DNA of 64,000 nucleotides from JAHFIW01 sp035495855 (GCA_035495855.1 DATJFD010000002.1:1-64000); one strand, 5' to 3'; shown: positions 24,039-32,224, counted from the stretch's first letter. Numbers and translations: made by a program. Notes: generated from the letters alone by a model not told the origin.

Positions 24039-25981
24039 ACCTTGGGGCCGTTGCCGTTCCCGTACCTTTTCTTGATCGGCAAGAGCTTCCCGCCGGTGAC
24101 GTCCACCGCGACGCCCATCACGCCGATGATCGCGCCGTCGCGGGCCTTGAGCGGCATGTTCGTGACCTCGAGCGTTCGCTCCTTGAGGAACAGCGTGCCG
24201 CGCACGGTCTCGCCCCTGAGCGCGCGATGATGGTTGTCGACGATGGCCGGCTCGTTCTTGTACAGCTCGAACACCGACATGCCGATGTGCGACCCCGGCT
24301 CGATGCCGAGTCCGGCGAGGCCGCGGCCTTCCGAGAGCGTCATCACGCCATCCTTGTCCGTGGCCCAGAGGATGATCGGCGCCCCGTCGAGCACCGTCTT
24401 GAGGCGCATCTCGCTGTCGCGCAGTTTCTCCGTCCTGCGCCGCACTTCCTCGGAGAGTTCGGCGCCCTTGGTGCGAAGTTCGTTCTCCATCTTCCGGAAG
24501 GCGGTGACGTCGTGGACGGTGACGACCAGGCGGACGGGCTTGCCGGCGCCATCGCGCTGCACCGCGCCGTGCGCGCGCAGGATGCGCTGCTCGCCGTCCG
24601 GACGCGTGATGCGGTGATCGAAGCTGAAAGGGACCGCCTCGGTCCGCGCCTTCTTCACGGCGATCTTCACCCGCTCGCGGTCTTCCGTGTCGATCTGCTG
24701 CAGATAGGCGGCGAGCGTCGGCCTCTCCGAGCCCGGCTCGAGGCCGTAGATGCGGAAGAGCTCGTCGGTCCAGGTCATCTCGTCCGTCGCGGTGTCCCAT
24801 TCCCAGCTGCCGACATGGGCGATGCGCTCGGCCTCGGCCAGGAGCTCCGTCGTCTTGCGGCGCTCCTCCTCGGCCTGCTTGCGCGCCGACAGGTCGCGCG
24901 CCACCACCGCGAGGCCGGCGAGCCTGCCCCGTTGCCCGATCGGCGAGACGGTGACCGCGACGTCGATGCGTGAGCCGTCCTTGCGTTTGTGGACGGCCTC
25001 CATCTGCTCGATGTGCTCGCCCTCGGCTGCGCGCTCGATGAGCGCCGCGGCCTGTTCTCCGGCGAGGCCGTCCGGCAGCAGCGCGGACAGGTTCTTGCCC
25101 AGGATCTCCTCGGCGGCGTAGCCGTAGGCGTCGCGTGCGCCCTGGTTCCAGCTCGTGATGGTCCCGTCGGCGTTCGTGCCGAAGATGGCGGCGTGCGAGG
25201 CGTGCACGATGGCCGCCAGGCGGTCATGCGCTTCGCTCTCGGCCACGCGCTTGCTGACGTCGCTGAAGGTCGCGAGCGCGGCGAAGGTCTCGCCGGAGCG
25301 CCGGACGGGGACGACGCGCAGGTCGAACACCGCGGGCTCGCCGGCCGGTCCGCGAAGTCGCACCTCGTTGCGGGCCTCGCCGCCGTTCGAGAACACCCGC
25401 GACAGCATCTTGCGGGCCTGGGCCCGGTGCTCGGCCGGCAGCAGCGTCACGAACATCCGGCCGACCACGCTGCCCTTCTCCTCCGGCGACCAGGTGAGGG
25501 GGCGGTTGACGTAATGGACCGTGCCGTCGCGGCGCACGGTCATGACCACGTCGGGGACGTGCTCGGAGAGCAGGCGCCACATCTGTTCCGCTTCGCGCAG
25601 CCGGGCGTTGTCGCGCGCCATGCGCGACGTGAGCGCGTTGACCGCGAGCGTGATGACGGGGAAGCCGATCGACACGACGATCATGCGCATGCGATCGTCC
25701 GAGGTATAGAGGAAGAACGTGCGCGGTTCGGAAAGAAGCCCCGCGAGGAAGAACCAGCCGATCGCGCCGCAGACGAGGCCCGCGATCACGCCGCCCTCGA
25801 GCGTCGCGTAGAGGACGAGCAGGCCGAAGACCAGGGAAGCGATGTCGTGCGGAACGTGCCAGCCGGAACGTTCGGCGGCGACGAGGAACGAGCCGACGAA
25901 CAAGGACGCCGCCGGGACGGCGGAAGCGCGGAGGATGCGCAGGAGGGTCGCCCGGTTCATCGCGTCGCGGCGATTCGCCAT
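24035..25981 (-). CDS. Membrane-bound multi-PAS sensor without output domain
   Basis: 648 residues; the ATG at 25981 has AGGA 6 nt upstream (25987 is an alternative). Four N-terminal membrane helices, then four PAS domains in a row (about residues 125-240, 245-370, 375-500, 520-635), the third of the PAS_3 type with GSWEWD. Coiled linkers (ARKQAEEERRKTTELLAEAERIA) join them. It stops after the last PAS with a basic GGKLLPIKKRYGNG tail. No histidine kinase, GGDEF, EAL or methyl-accepting domain is seen, so the signal must pass to a partner protein. Confidence 0.8.
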   Translation of the reverse strand: MANRRDAMNRATLLRILRASAVPAASLFVGSFLVAAERSGWHVPHDIASLVFGLLVLYATLEGGVIAGLVCGAIGWFFLAGLLSEPRTFFLYTSDDRMRMIVVSIGFPVITLAVNALTSRMARDNARLREAEQMWRLLSEHVPDVVMTVRRDGTVHYVNRPLTWSPEEKGSVVGRMFVTLLPAEHRAQARKMLSRVFSNGGEARNEVRLRGPAGEPAVFDLRVVPVRRSGETFAALATFSDVSKRVAESEAHDRLAAIVHASHAAIFGTNADGTITSWNQGARDAYGYAAEEILGKNLSALLPDGLAGEQAAALIERAAEGEHIEQMEAVHKRKDGSRIDVAVTVSPIGQRGRLAGLAVVARDLSARKQAEEERRKTTELLAEAERIAHVGSWEWDTATDEMTWTDELFRIYGLEPGSERPTLAAYLQQIDTEDRERVKIAVKKARTEAVPFSFDHRITRPDGEQRILRAHGAVQRDGAGKPVRLVVTVHDVTAFRKMENELRTKGAELSEEVRRRTEKLRDSEMRLKTVLDGAPIILWATDKDGVMTLSEGRGLAGLGIEPGSHIGMSVFELYKNEPAIVDNHHRALRGETVRGTLFLKERTLEVTNMPLKARDGAIIGVMGVAVDVTGGKLLPIKKRYGNGNGPKV

Positions 25982-25990
25982 AGTCATCCT

Positions 25991-25999
25991 ATGATAGCA
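25991..25999 (-). promoter_or_regulatory. Extended -10 promoter of the PAS sensor
   Basis: Minus strand TGC-TATCAT, 9 nt before the ATG at 25981. Confidence 0.55.
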
Positions 26000-26051
26000 C
26001 GAGCGGAACCCCCTCCGCGAACCGCGGAGGATGGCCGACGCGCCGGAAATG

Positions 26052-26060
26052 TGGCATGGT
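26052..26060 (+). promoter_or_regulatory. Possible extended -10 of cca
   Basis: TGG-CATGGT ends 9 nt before the ATG at 26070. The hexamer is poor but spacing matches the other leaderless genes. Confidence 0.35.
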
Positions 26061-26069
26061 GGACGGGTT

Positions 26070-27542
26070 ATGAGCCCCGCAGACGCAGCGCGAGCGGTCG
26101 CGCCCATCCTCGACGATCCGCGCCTGGCCTTCCTCGGCAGGATGCGTGAGGCGTTCCCGTCCGCCGAGTGGTTCCTCGTGGGCGGCGCGGTGCGCGACCT
26201 GGTGCTCGGCCGCTCCGGCACGAAGGACATCGACCTCGTGGCCCGCAAGGTCGGCCTCGAGGAGCTTTCACGGCTGCTCGCCAAGGAAGGCGACGTGAAC
26301 TACGTCGGCAGGAACTTCGGCGTGCTCAAGTTCCGGCCGCGGGGTACCGGAGACGTCATCGATATCGCCTGGCCGCGCACCGAACGCGCCGGCATGACCG
26401 GCGCCTACCGCGACTTCGCCGTGCAATCCGACCCCGACCTTCCCATCGAGCGCGACCTGGCGCGTCGCGACTTCGCCATGAACGCCATGGCCTTCGACCT
26501 CGTGAAGGGCGAGCTGCTCGATCCTTATGGCGGGCTCGCCGACATCGAGGCGAAGACGGTGCGCGCGGTCGGCGATGCGCAGGTCCGTTTCGCGGAGGAC
26601 CACTCGCGCATGCTCCGCGCCGTCCGGTTCGCCTGCCAGCTCGGCTTCGTCATCGAACCGGCAACGTGGGACGCGATCGCGCGCCGCGTGCCGCATCTGC
26701 ATGACCTGCGTGAGGACGGGGAGCGCGTGGTGCCGTACGAAACGATCGCGAAGGAGTTCGTGAAGGCCATGGCCGCGGACCCCGCGCGCGCCGTCGAACT
26801 GTTCCACAAATGCGGCGCGCTGTTCCGGCTCGTGCCCGAGCTCGCGTCGCTTTCATCCTGCGCGCAGACGCCGGAGCATCATGCTGAAGGCGACGTCTGG
26901 ACCCACACCATGCTCGCGCTCGCGAAATTGCGCGGGCCGGAGTTCGCCGGGCTCTTCCCGGGGGAGGCCGCGGACGCCGAGACGGCGATCGCGGTGCTGC
27001 TCCATGACGTCGCCAAGCCGCAGACGTTCGAGCTGCGCGGAGGCAAGGCGACGTTCTACGGCCATGACGAGCACGGCGCGCGGATCGCGCTGGTCGTGGC
27101 CGAGCGGCTGCGCCTGTCGAGCGCCGGCATCGATCCCGAACGGCTCGCCTGGCTCGTGCAGCACCACCTCTTCCCGAACCTCGTCGACCTCGCCGGCGTG
27201 CGCAGGACGACGCTCGCGCGGTATTTCCTGAAGGACCGGCTCGCGGGGCGCCGCCTGCTGCATCTCGCCTGCGCGGACGCCGCGGCGTCGCTCCGGCCCG
27301 ACGGGTCCGCGGACCTCGGCACCTTGCGCGCGCTGCTTGCGACCCTGCGCGAGATGGAGGACCGCGAAGAGGCGGCGCCGTCGCTGCTCACCGGCGACGA
27401 CGTCATGGCGATGACCGGCATGGGCCCGGGCCCGGGCGTCGGCAAGTTGCTCGATGCGCTCAAGGAGGCGCAGCTCCGCGGCGAGGTCGCGGACATCGAT
27501 CATGCGAAAGAACTGATCAGAGGACTGCACCCGACGGAATGA
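26070..27542 (+). CDS. cca: CCA tRNA nucleotidyltransferase
   Basis: 490 residues. Class II nucleotidyltransferase head: LVGGAVRDLVLG, TKDIDLV (catalytic Asp pair), RRDFAMNAMAFD, then the RMLRAVRFACQLGF tRNA-binding motif. A C-terminal HD domain follows (VLLHDVAKPQTFELRGG), as in many bacterial Cca proteins with phosphohydrolase activity. Adds or repairs the 3' CCA of tRNAs. The tRNA-Pro in this window already encodes CCA, so repair may be its role there. Confidence 0.92.
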   Translation: MSPADAARAVAPILDDPRLAFLGRMREAFPSAEWFLVGGAVRDLVLGRSGTKDIDLVARKVGLEELSRLLAKEGDVNYVGRNFGVLKFRPRGTGDVIDIAWPRTERAGMTGAYRDFAVQSDPDLPIERDLARRDFAMNAMAFDLVKGELLDPYGGLADIEAKTVRAVGDAQVRFAEDHSRMLRAVRFACQLGFVIEPATWDAIARRVPHLHDLREDGERVVPYETIAKEFVKAMAADPARAVELFHKCGALFRLVPELASLSSCAQTPEHHAEGDVWTHTMLALAKLRGPEFAGLFPGEAADAETAIAVLLHDVAKPQTFELRGGKATFYGHDEHGARIALVVAERLRLSSAGIDPERLAWLVQHHLFPNLVDLAGVRRTTLARYFLKDRLAGRRLLHLACADAAASLRPDGSADLGTLRALLATLREMEDREEAAPSLLTGDDVMAMTGMGPGPGVGKLLDALKEAQLRGEVADIDHAKELIRGLHPTE

Positions 27543-27543
27543 G

Positions 27544-27569
27544 AACCGGCCAGCACGGCCGGTTTTTGG
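27544..27569 (+). terminator. Terminator of cca
   Basis: AACCGGCC-AGCAC-GGCCGGTT plus T tract. Confidence 0.85.
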
Positions 27570-27579
27570 TTTTCATGTA

Positions 27580-27798
27580 GAGCCGGCCTGCCTGGGGCAT
27601 CCCGCCGGTCGCCTCGGTCGGCTTCGCCTCCCTAAACGGCGACCTTGCGGGACGCCCCGGCGCGGCCTCCGCCCTCGGCAAAAAGCATCCCGGAGACTAA
27701 TGAACAACAAAGAAATCCGGCCCCAAAAATGAAGCGCCGCCGCATCTCATCGGGCCGGATTTCTCGCAGGATCTTAGAAGAGGCTTCGATGGTGCGGT
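27580..27798 (-). repeat. Composite structured repeat, copy 1 (family C, minus orientation)
   Basis: Read on the minus strand: a conserved head (CACCATCGAAG...GATCCTGCGAGAAATCC) whose GAAATCCGGCC pairs with GGCCGGATTTC about 30 nt later, then a long hairpin (GGGGCGTCCCGC...GCGGGATGCCCC). It lies head to head with copy 2. This is part of a 660 bp gene-free stretch (27543-28202). Confidence 0.7.
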
Positions 27799-27799
27799 C

Positions 27800-27922
27800 T
27801 GTTTCTGGACCCCGGGTCAAGCCCGGGGTGACAAAAGTTAACTGTCACCCCGCACTTGATGCAGGTCCAGAAAAAAAGAAATGTCACCCTGAACTTGTTT
27901 CAGGGTCCAGAAACAATGACCA
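27800..27922. repeat. GTCACCC/GGGTCCAG palindromic repeats (family D)
   Basis: Three back-to-back palindromes of the type TGTCACCCTGAACTTG-TTTCAGGGTCCAG, separated by A/T-rich bits. A similar tandem lies at 62745-62885. The motif is a widespread bacterial intergenic palindrome. Confidence 0.75.
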
Positions 27923-27924
27923 CC

Positions 27925-28145
27925 TGTACCACCGAAGCCGAGTTAAGAGATCCGTCGAGAAATCCGGCTCGCTGAGACTAGGGTACGCTCCATTTCTGGA
28001 GCCGGATTTCCATGTTGCTCCATCCATGTGCGAGCGCGCATATATCGAGTACGTAGGCCGGGCCGGTCAGGTCACGCGGCGACCATTTCAGGACCCATGG
28101 GATTATGGGTCCTGGGTCGCCGCTGGCCTGACCGGACGGCCGGCT
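27925..28145 (+). repeat. Composite structured repeat, copy 2 (family C)
   Basis: Head ACCGAAGCCGAG...AGAGATCC, stem GAAATCCGGCT/AGCCGGATTTC, then a long nested hairpin (GGTCAGGTCACGCGGCGACC with its partner and an inner GGACCCATGGG...ATGGGTCC). Confidence 0.7.
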
Positions 28146-28163
28146 CCTCTGCCGAGTGAGACG

Positions 28164-28191
28164 AAAAAAACCGGCCCGAAGGCCGGTTTTC
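28164..28191 (-). terminator. Terminator of the YtxH-like gene
   Basis: Minus strand AACCGGCC-TTCG-GGCCGGTT then T7. Confidence 0.85.
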
Positions 28192-28202
28192 AGATCGCGA
28201 CG

Positions 28203-28532
28203 TTATTTCTTCTTCCTCTTCTCGACCATCTCCTTCACGTCGGTCCAGCCCGCCTTCAGCTCCGACTTGAGCTCCGAAAGCTCGTCCTCGGAAAGCGCCT
28301 TCACGCCGCGGAACTCCGCGACGGTCGTCTCGACGATCTTCTCGTATGCCGTCTTGCTGAGCTTGCCGAGCCTCTTGGCATGGCCGGCGACCTTGTCCTT
28401 GATGCGCATCGCCTCTTTCTTGATGTCCTTGGCGGCCTTGTCCTTGTCCTTCATCGAGTGGAGCATGGCGGCGACCGCGCCGAGGACGGCGCCCGCTGCC
28501 AGACCCTTCACGAAGCTTTTCTTGGAGCCCAT
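28203..28532 (-). CDS. YtxH-like small membrane-associated protein
   Basis: 109 residues; ATG at 28532. GSKKSFVKGLAAGAVLGAVAAMLHS is a glycine/alanine membrane segment preceded by basic residues, as in YtxH general stress proteins. The rest is a long lysine-rich helix that ends in EKRKKK. The in-frame ATG at 28565 overlaps the -10 box and cannot be used. Function in the family is unclear; envelope stress is the usual guess. Confidence 0.7.
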   Translation of the reverse strand: MGSKKSFVKGLAAGAVLGAVAAMLHSMKDKDKAAKDIKKEAMRIKDKVAGHAKRLGKLSKTAYEKIVETTVAEFRGVKALSEDELSELKSELKAGWTDVKEMVEKRKKK

Positions 28533-28563
28533 ACAAAGCGAGGGTGAGTGAGCGAAGGCCTTC

Positions 28564-28572
28564 ATTATAGCA
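28564..28572 (-). promoter_or_regulatory. Consensus extended -10 promoter
   Basis: Minus strand TGC-TATAAT, 31 nt before the ATG at 28532. Confidence 0.7.
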
Positions 28573-28649
28573 CGTCTTGACGCGCCCGGCGACCGGCCAG
28601 TACGGTGAACCGGTCCCAATGTCGTCGTGTGTTCGACAGGAGGGCGATC

Positions 28650-29339
28650 ATGAAGTTCCGAAAGACCGCGCCGCTCCTTATCCTTGGACTTTCGTTCCTT
28701 TCCGCCGCTCCGGCCGGGGCCCAGCCCCGGCATCATCGCGAACCCGCCTATGCCTCGATCCTCCGCGGCAGCCGCGGCGCGCTTGCCGGCGAGAACGCGG
28801 TCGGCGACCGCTACGGCCTCACCCGCATCCGCGACGTCGACGAGCTCCGCCGCTTCATTGCGGCCGGGCTGCTCGTCCCCGTCGCCTCGACGGACGCGTA
28901 CGAGCTGGACCCTACGCTCGGCGAGGAGGACCCGGACAACGCCGCGCTCTACGCGCACGCGCGTCCCTGGACCCGCGCCTTCCTCGACGACGTGCTCGCC
29001 GAGGGTCACCGCCTCCACGGCGACCGCTACAAGATCACGTCGCTCGTGCGCACGCAGGCGTACCAGCGTACGCTGCGCCGGCACAATGCCGCCGCCGCGA
29101 CGGGAAGGACGAGGGACGAGCGTTCCTCGCACCTGACGGGGTCGACCGTCGACATCCGCAGCACCGAGCTGTCGCCGGCGGGCATCGAATGGCTGCGCAC
29201 GCGGCTCGCCGCGCTCGAGCGCGCCGGCGCCATCCGCGCGACCGAGGAGCGCTACAACGGCTGCTTCCACATCATGGTCACGCCCGACTTCGAACGGCTG
29301 GCGCACCCCGCGCCGCCCCGGCATCGAAAGCACAAATAG
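28650..29339 (+). CDS. Secreted DUF5715/M15-like peptidase-fold protein
   Basis: 229 residues; ATG at 28650 with AGGAGGG 6 nt upstream. Signal peptide (APLLILGLSFLSAAPAGA). The mature part has YKITSLVRTQAYQRTLRRHN, then SSHLTGSTVDI and CFHIMV, the spaced His/Asp/His pattern of M15/D-Ala-D-Ala carboxypeptidase-like proteins, best matching DUF5715. Cell wall trimming is likely. A -35-like TTGACG and a poor TACGGT lie about 50-70 nt upstream. Confidence 0.7.
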   Translation: MKFRKTAPLLILGLSFLSAAPAGAQPRHHREPAYASILRGSRGALAGENAVGDRYGLTRIRDVDELRRFIAAGLLVPVASTDAYELDPTLGEEDPDNAALYAHARPWTRAFLDDVLAEGHRLHGDRYKITSLVRTQAYQRTLRRHNAAAATGRTRDERSSHLTGSTVDIRSTELSPAGIEWLRTRLAALERAGAIRATEERYNGCFHIMVTPDFERLAHPAPPRHRKHK

Positions 29340-29341
29340 AC

Positions 29342-29369
29342 GACCTGCCCCTCGAGGCGGGTTTTTTTT
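29342..29369 (+). terminator. Terminator
   Basis: CCTGCCCC-TCGAG-GCGGG followed by T8. Confidence 0.7.
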
Positions 29370-29495
29370 AGAGGAAAAAGGGAAAAGAAAAAAGCTTAGA
29401 TGAATTGAGATCTCTAAACCGTCCTGCTCGAGCATGACGGTTTTTTGTACATGTCCATTCCTCTAAGCTTTCCCTTTTTCCTTTTTTGCTTTTAT
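29368..29495. repeat. Nested inverted repeat (family B)
   Basis: AGAGGAAAAAGGGAAAAGAA / AAGCTTAGA pairs with CCTCTAAGCTTTCCC / TTTTTCCTTTTTT; inner hairpin AACCGTC-CTGCTCGAGCAT-GACGGTT with T6. Confidence 0.8.
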
Positions 29496-29516
29496 CTCCA
29501 TTTATCCCCAGCTCGT

Positions 29517-29544
29517 TTGACCAAACGTTCAACCCTGGTATCCT
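29517..29544 (+). promoter_or_regulatory. Promoter of the threonine operon
   Basis: TTGACC (-35), 16 nt, then TGG-TATCCT (extended -10, 29536-29544). The leader peptide ATG is 8 nt downstream, so the mRNA should begin at or next to that ATG. Confidence 0.75.
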
Positions 29545-29552
29545 CCATCCAT

Positions 29553-29609
29553 ATGGTTCTCGCGACCGTCACCACGACCACGACGTCGACCACGCGCAAA
29601 GCGGGGTAG
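29553..29609 (+). CDS. thrL: Threonine-rich attenuator leader peptide
   Basis: 18 residues, MVLATVTTTTTSTTRKAG, with eight Thr codons in thirteen (29565-29594). It precedes a terminator and the whole threonine pathway, the arrangement of thrL in enterobacteria, but has no Ile codons. The last bases, GCGGGGT at 29601-29607, overlap the stop codon and can pair with the 5' arm of the terminator. Ribosomes stalled on Thr codons would leave that segment free to pair; ribosomes reaching the stop would cover it. Too short for automatic callers. Confidence 0.8.
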   Translation: MVLATVTTTTTSTTRKAG

Positions 29610-29637
29610 GTTGTCGTGCGAAGGAGACACGAGACCG

Positions 29638-29666
29638 GACCCCGCCACTGAGCGGGGTCTTTCTTT
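29638..29666 (+). terminator. Attenuator terminator of the threonine operon
   Basis: GACCCCGC-CACTGA-GCGGGGTC then TTTCTTT. The leader segment 29601-29607 is identical to the 3' arm (GCGGGGT), so both compete for the 5' arm at 29639-29645. An intervening TCGTG...CACGA could form a bridge hairpin in the antiterminated state. Confidence 0.8.
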
Positions 29667-29679
29667 AAACCAAGACCTT

Positions 29680-31128
29680 ATGATCGTCATGAAGTTCGGC
29701 GGCAGTTCCGTCGGGACCGCCGAGGCCATCGGCCAGGTGGCGGGGCTGGTCGAAAGCTACCGCGAAGAAAAGCCCGTCATCGTCGTTTCAGCCCTCCAGG
29801 GCGTCACCGACCGCCTGCTCGCGCTCGCGGACGCGGCGCTCGCGCGCGACCTCGACGCCGTCGAGGCCGGCCTGGCGCAGCTCCGCAGCCGCCATCGCGA
29901 GACCGCCATCGGCGCGGCGGGGGACGACGCCCTCGCCTGCCTCGCGCGCATCGACGCGCTCATGGGCGAGCTCGGCCACGCGCTGCGCGGCATCGCGGCC
30001 CTCGGCGAGCTCTCGCCGCGCTCGCTCGACCTCGTCGTCTCGTTCGGCGAGCGGCTCTCCGCGCCCATCGTCGCCGCGGCGCTCTCCGCCCGCGGCATCC
30101 CCGCGGAGGACGTCGACGCCCGCGCGCTCATCGTCACCGACGACCGCTTCACCTCCGCCGCGGTGCGCTTCCCGGAGACCGACGCGCGCGTGGCCGCGGC
30201 GCTGCCGCCGATGACGGATGCGGGCAAAGTGCCGGTCGTCACCGGTTTCATCGGCGCGACCGAGGACGGCGTCACGACGACGCTCGGCCGCGGCGGGTCG
30301 GACTACAGCGTGGCCATCCTCGCCGGCGCGGTCGGCGCGCGCGAGATCTGGATCTGGAAGGAGGTCGACGGCGTCATGACCGCGGACCCCGGCACCGTGC
30401 CGGACGCGTCGCTGCTCTCGGCCATCAGCTACGACGAAGCCGCCGAGATGTCCTACTTCGGCGCCAAGGTGCTCCACCCGAAGACGATGATCCCGGCGGT
30501 CGAAAGGTCCATCCCCATCAGGATGCGCAACACCTTCCGGCCGGACGCGCCGGGCACGGTCATCGGCCGCGGCACCGTCGCGTCGCCGCTCGGCGTGAAG
30601 GTCGTGACCGCCATCAAGAAGCTCGCCATGGTGACCGTCGAGGGCAAGGGGATGATGGGCATGGCCGGGTTCGCGGCGCAGGTGCTCGGCGTCGCCGGCC
30701 GGCGCGGCATCAACGTCATCATGTTCAGCCAGTCTTCGTCCGAGCAGAACATCTGCCTCGTCACCGGCGCCAAGGACGGCCACCGCTTCAAGGCCGAGCT
30801 CGAGCGCGAACTGCGCGAAGAACTTTCGCAGCGGCTCATCGACCGTATCACCGTCGAGGACGGCGTCGCCGCGGTCGCGGTCGTGGGCGAAGGCATGAAG
30901 GGCGCGCCCGGCGTGGCCGCGCGGCTGTTCGGCGCGGTCGCGGAGGCGAACGTGAACATCCTCGCCATCGCGCAAGGATCGTCCGAGCGCAACATCTCGT
31001 TCGTGGTCCGCGAGGCCGACGCCGACGCCGCGGTGCGCGAGGTCCACAAGGCCTTCGGCCTGCATGATTTGGCCCCCAAGACCACGGCCAAAGCCTCGAA
31101 GCTCGAAGCTAGAAGCTCGCAGCTATGA
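29680..31128 (+). CDS. lysC: Aspartate kinase
   Basis: 482 residues; ATG at 29680 (29689, giving MKFGGSSVG, is possible). Kinase motifs: MKFGGSSVG, VSFGERLSAPI, TTLGRGGSDYSV and KEVDGVMTADP. Two ACT domains follow (about 310-470), with MVTVEGKGMMGMAG and the FSQSSSEQNI / AQGSSERNI regulatory loops, so threonine or lysine feedback is likely. It is not fused to homoserine dehydrogenase; hom overlaps its end by 4 bp. The last ~12 residues (KLEARSSQL) come from a family A repeat. Confidence 0.93.
   Translation: MIVMKFGGSSVGTAEAIGQVAGLVESYREEKPVIVVSALQGVTDRLLALADAALARDLDAVEAGLAQLRSRHRETAIGAAGDDALACLARIDALMGELGHALRGIAALGELSPRSLDLVVSFGERLSAPIVAAALSARGIPAEDVDARALIVTDDRFTSAAVRFPETDARVAAALPPMTDAGKVPVVTGFIGATEDGVTTTLGRGGSDYSVAILAGAVGAREIWIWKEVDGVMTADPGTVPDASLLSAISYDEAAEMSYFGAKVLHPKTMIPAVERSIPIRMRNTFRPDAPGTVIGRGTVASPLGVKVVTAIKKLAMVTVEGKGMMGMAGFAAQVLGVAGRRGINVIMFSQSSSEQNICLVTGAKDGHRFKAELERELREELSQRLIDRITVEDGVAAVAVVGEGMKGAPGVAARLFGAVAEANVNILAIAQGSSERNISFVVREADADAAVREVHKAFGLHDLAPKTTAKASKLEARSSQL
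31087..31125. repeat. Family A repeat translated at the lysC 3' end
   Basis: AAGCTCGAAGCTAGAAGCTC supplies the last codons of lysC and runs up to the hom start. Confidence 0.7.
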
Positions 31129-32213
31129 AACTCGTCCCCATCGCCGTCATCGGCAAAGGCAACGTCGGCAAGGCCTTCCTGCGGCAGGTCGCGGAGGCCC
31201 GGCCCAGGTTCCGCGAGCGCGGGCTCGACCTGCGCGTCACCGCCGTGGTCGGCAAGAGCGCCGGCCTCTACGTGCAGGGCGGGATCCCCGACGCGACCAT
31301 CGAGGACCTCGCGAACGGCCGCGCGAAGATCGAGAAGACGAGGACCGGCGATGGTCCCGCGGGCGGCTGGGACGAGGTCACCGCCAACATCGCCGCGGCC
31401 GGCGCGCTCGGCCAGGTCGTCGTCGACGCCACGGCCGAGGACGACGCGCGCGTGCACGCGGAATGGCTGAAACGCGGCTGGAACGTCGTCACCGCGAACA
31501 AGCGGCCGATCACGGGACCGCTCCTGCATTACGACGCCATCCTCGCCGGACGCGACCGTCCCGAAGCGCCTGGCTACCGCTACGAAGCGACGGTCGGCGC
31601 GGGACTGCCGATCATCTCGACGCTCCAGGACATGCTGGCCACCGGCGACGAGGTCATCGAGGTCAGGGCCGCGGTCTCCGGCACGCTCGGGTTCCTGTTC
31701 TCCTCGTGCGAGGAGGGCGTGCCGTTCTCTGCGGCGGTGGCGGAGGCGAAGTCGCGCGGCTACACCGAGCCCGACCCGCGTGAGGACCTCTCCGGCGCGG
31801 ACGTCGCCCGCAAGGCGCTCATCCTCGCCCGGCTGTTCGGCCAGCGCAAGGAATTGAAAGATATTCCCGCCGAGAGCCTCGTGCCGCCGGAGCTCGAAGG
31901 CGCGACCGTCGAAGAGTTCCTGCGCGAGCTCGGCGGGCACAGCCGCGCGATCGACGATCGCTTCCGCGCCGTGGCGCGGCGCAAGCACACGCTGCGCTAC
32001 CTCATGGCCGTCACGCCCTCCGACGTACGCGTCGGCATCGAGGAAGTCCCGGTCGGGACGGCCTTCGGCGCGCGCAAAGGCCCCGAGAACATGTTCATCA
32101 TCCGGACGCGGCGCTACAACGCGCTGCCGCTCGTCATCCGCGGCCCCGGCGCGGGCGCCGAGGTCACCGCGGCCGGCATCTTCGCCGACGTCCTTCGCAT
32201 CATCAGGCATTGA
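31125..32213 (+). CDS. hom: Homoserine dehydrogenase
   Basis: 362 residues. NAD(P)-binding loop VIGKGNVGKAF, then VVDATA, WNVVTANKRPITGP and the YEATVGAGLPI / ISGTLGFLF-type motif (here VSGTLGFLF) with catalytic SREDLSGADVARK-like segment (PREDLSGADVARKALIL). Reduces aspartate semialdehyde to homoserine. Short form without a C-terminal ACT domain, related to the HSD half of ThrA. ATGA overlap with lysC. Confidence 0.92.
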   Translation: MKLVPIAVIGKGNVGKAFLRQVAEARPRFRERGLDLRVTAVVGKSAGLYVQGGIPDATIEDLANGRAKIEKTRTGDGPAGGWDEVTANIAAAGALGQVVVDATAEDDARVHAEWLKRGWNVVTANKRPITGPLLHYDAILAGRDRPEAPGYRYEATVGAGLPIISTLQDMLATGDEVIEVRAAVSGTLGFLFSSCEEGVPFSAAVAEAKSRGYTEPDPREDLSGADVARKALILARLFGQRKELKDIPAESLVPPELEGATVEEFLRELGGHSRAIDDRFRAVARRKHTLRYLMAVTPSDVRVGIEEVPVGTAFGARKGPENMFIIRTRRYNALPLVIRGPGAGAEVTAAGIFADVLRIIRH

Positions 32214-32224
32214 CCCCTTCATCT

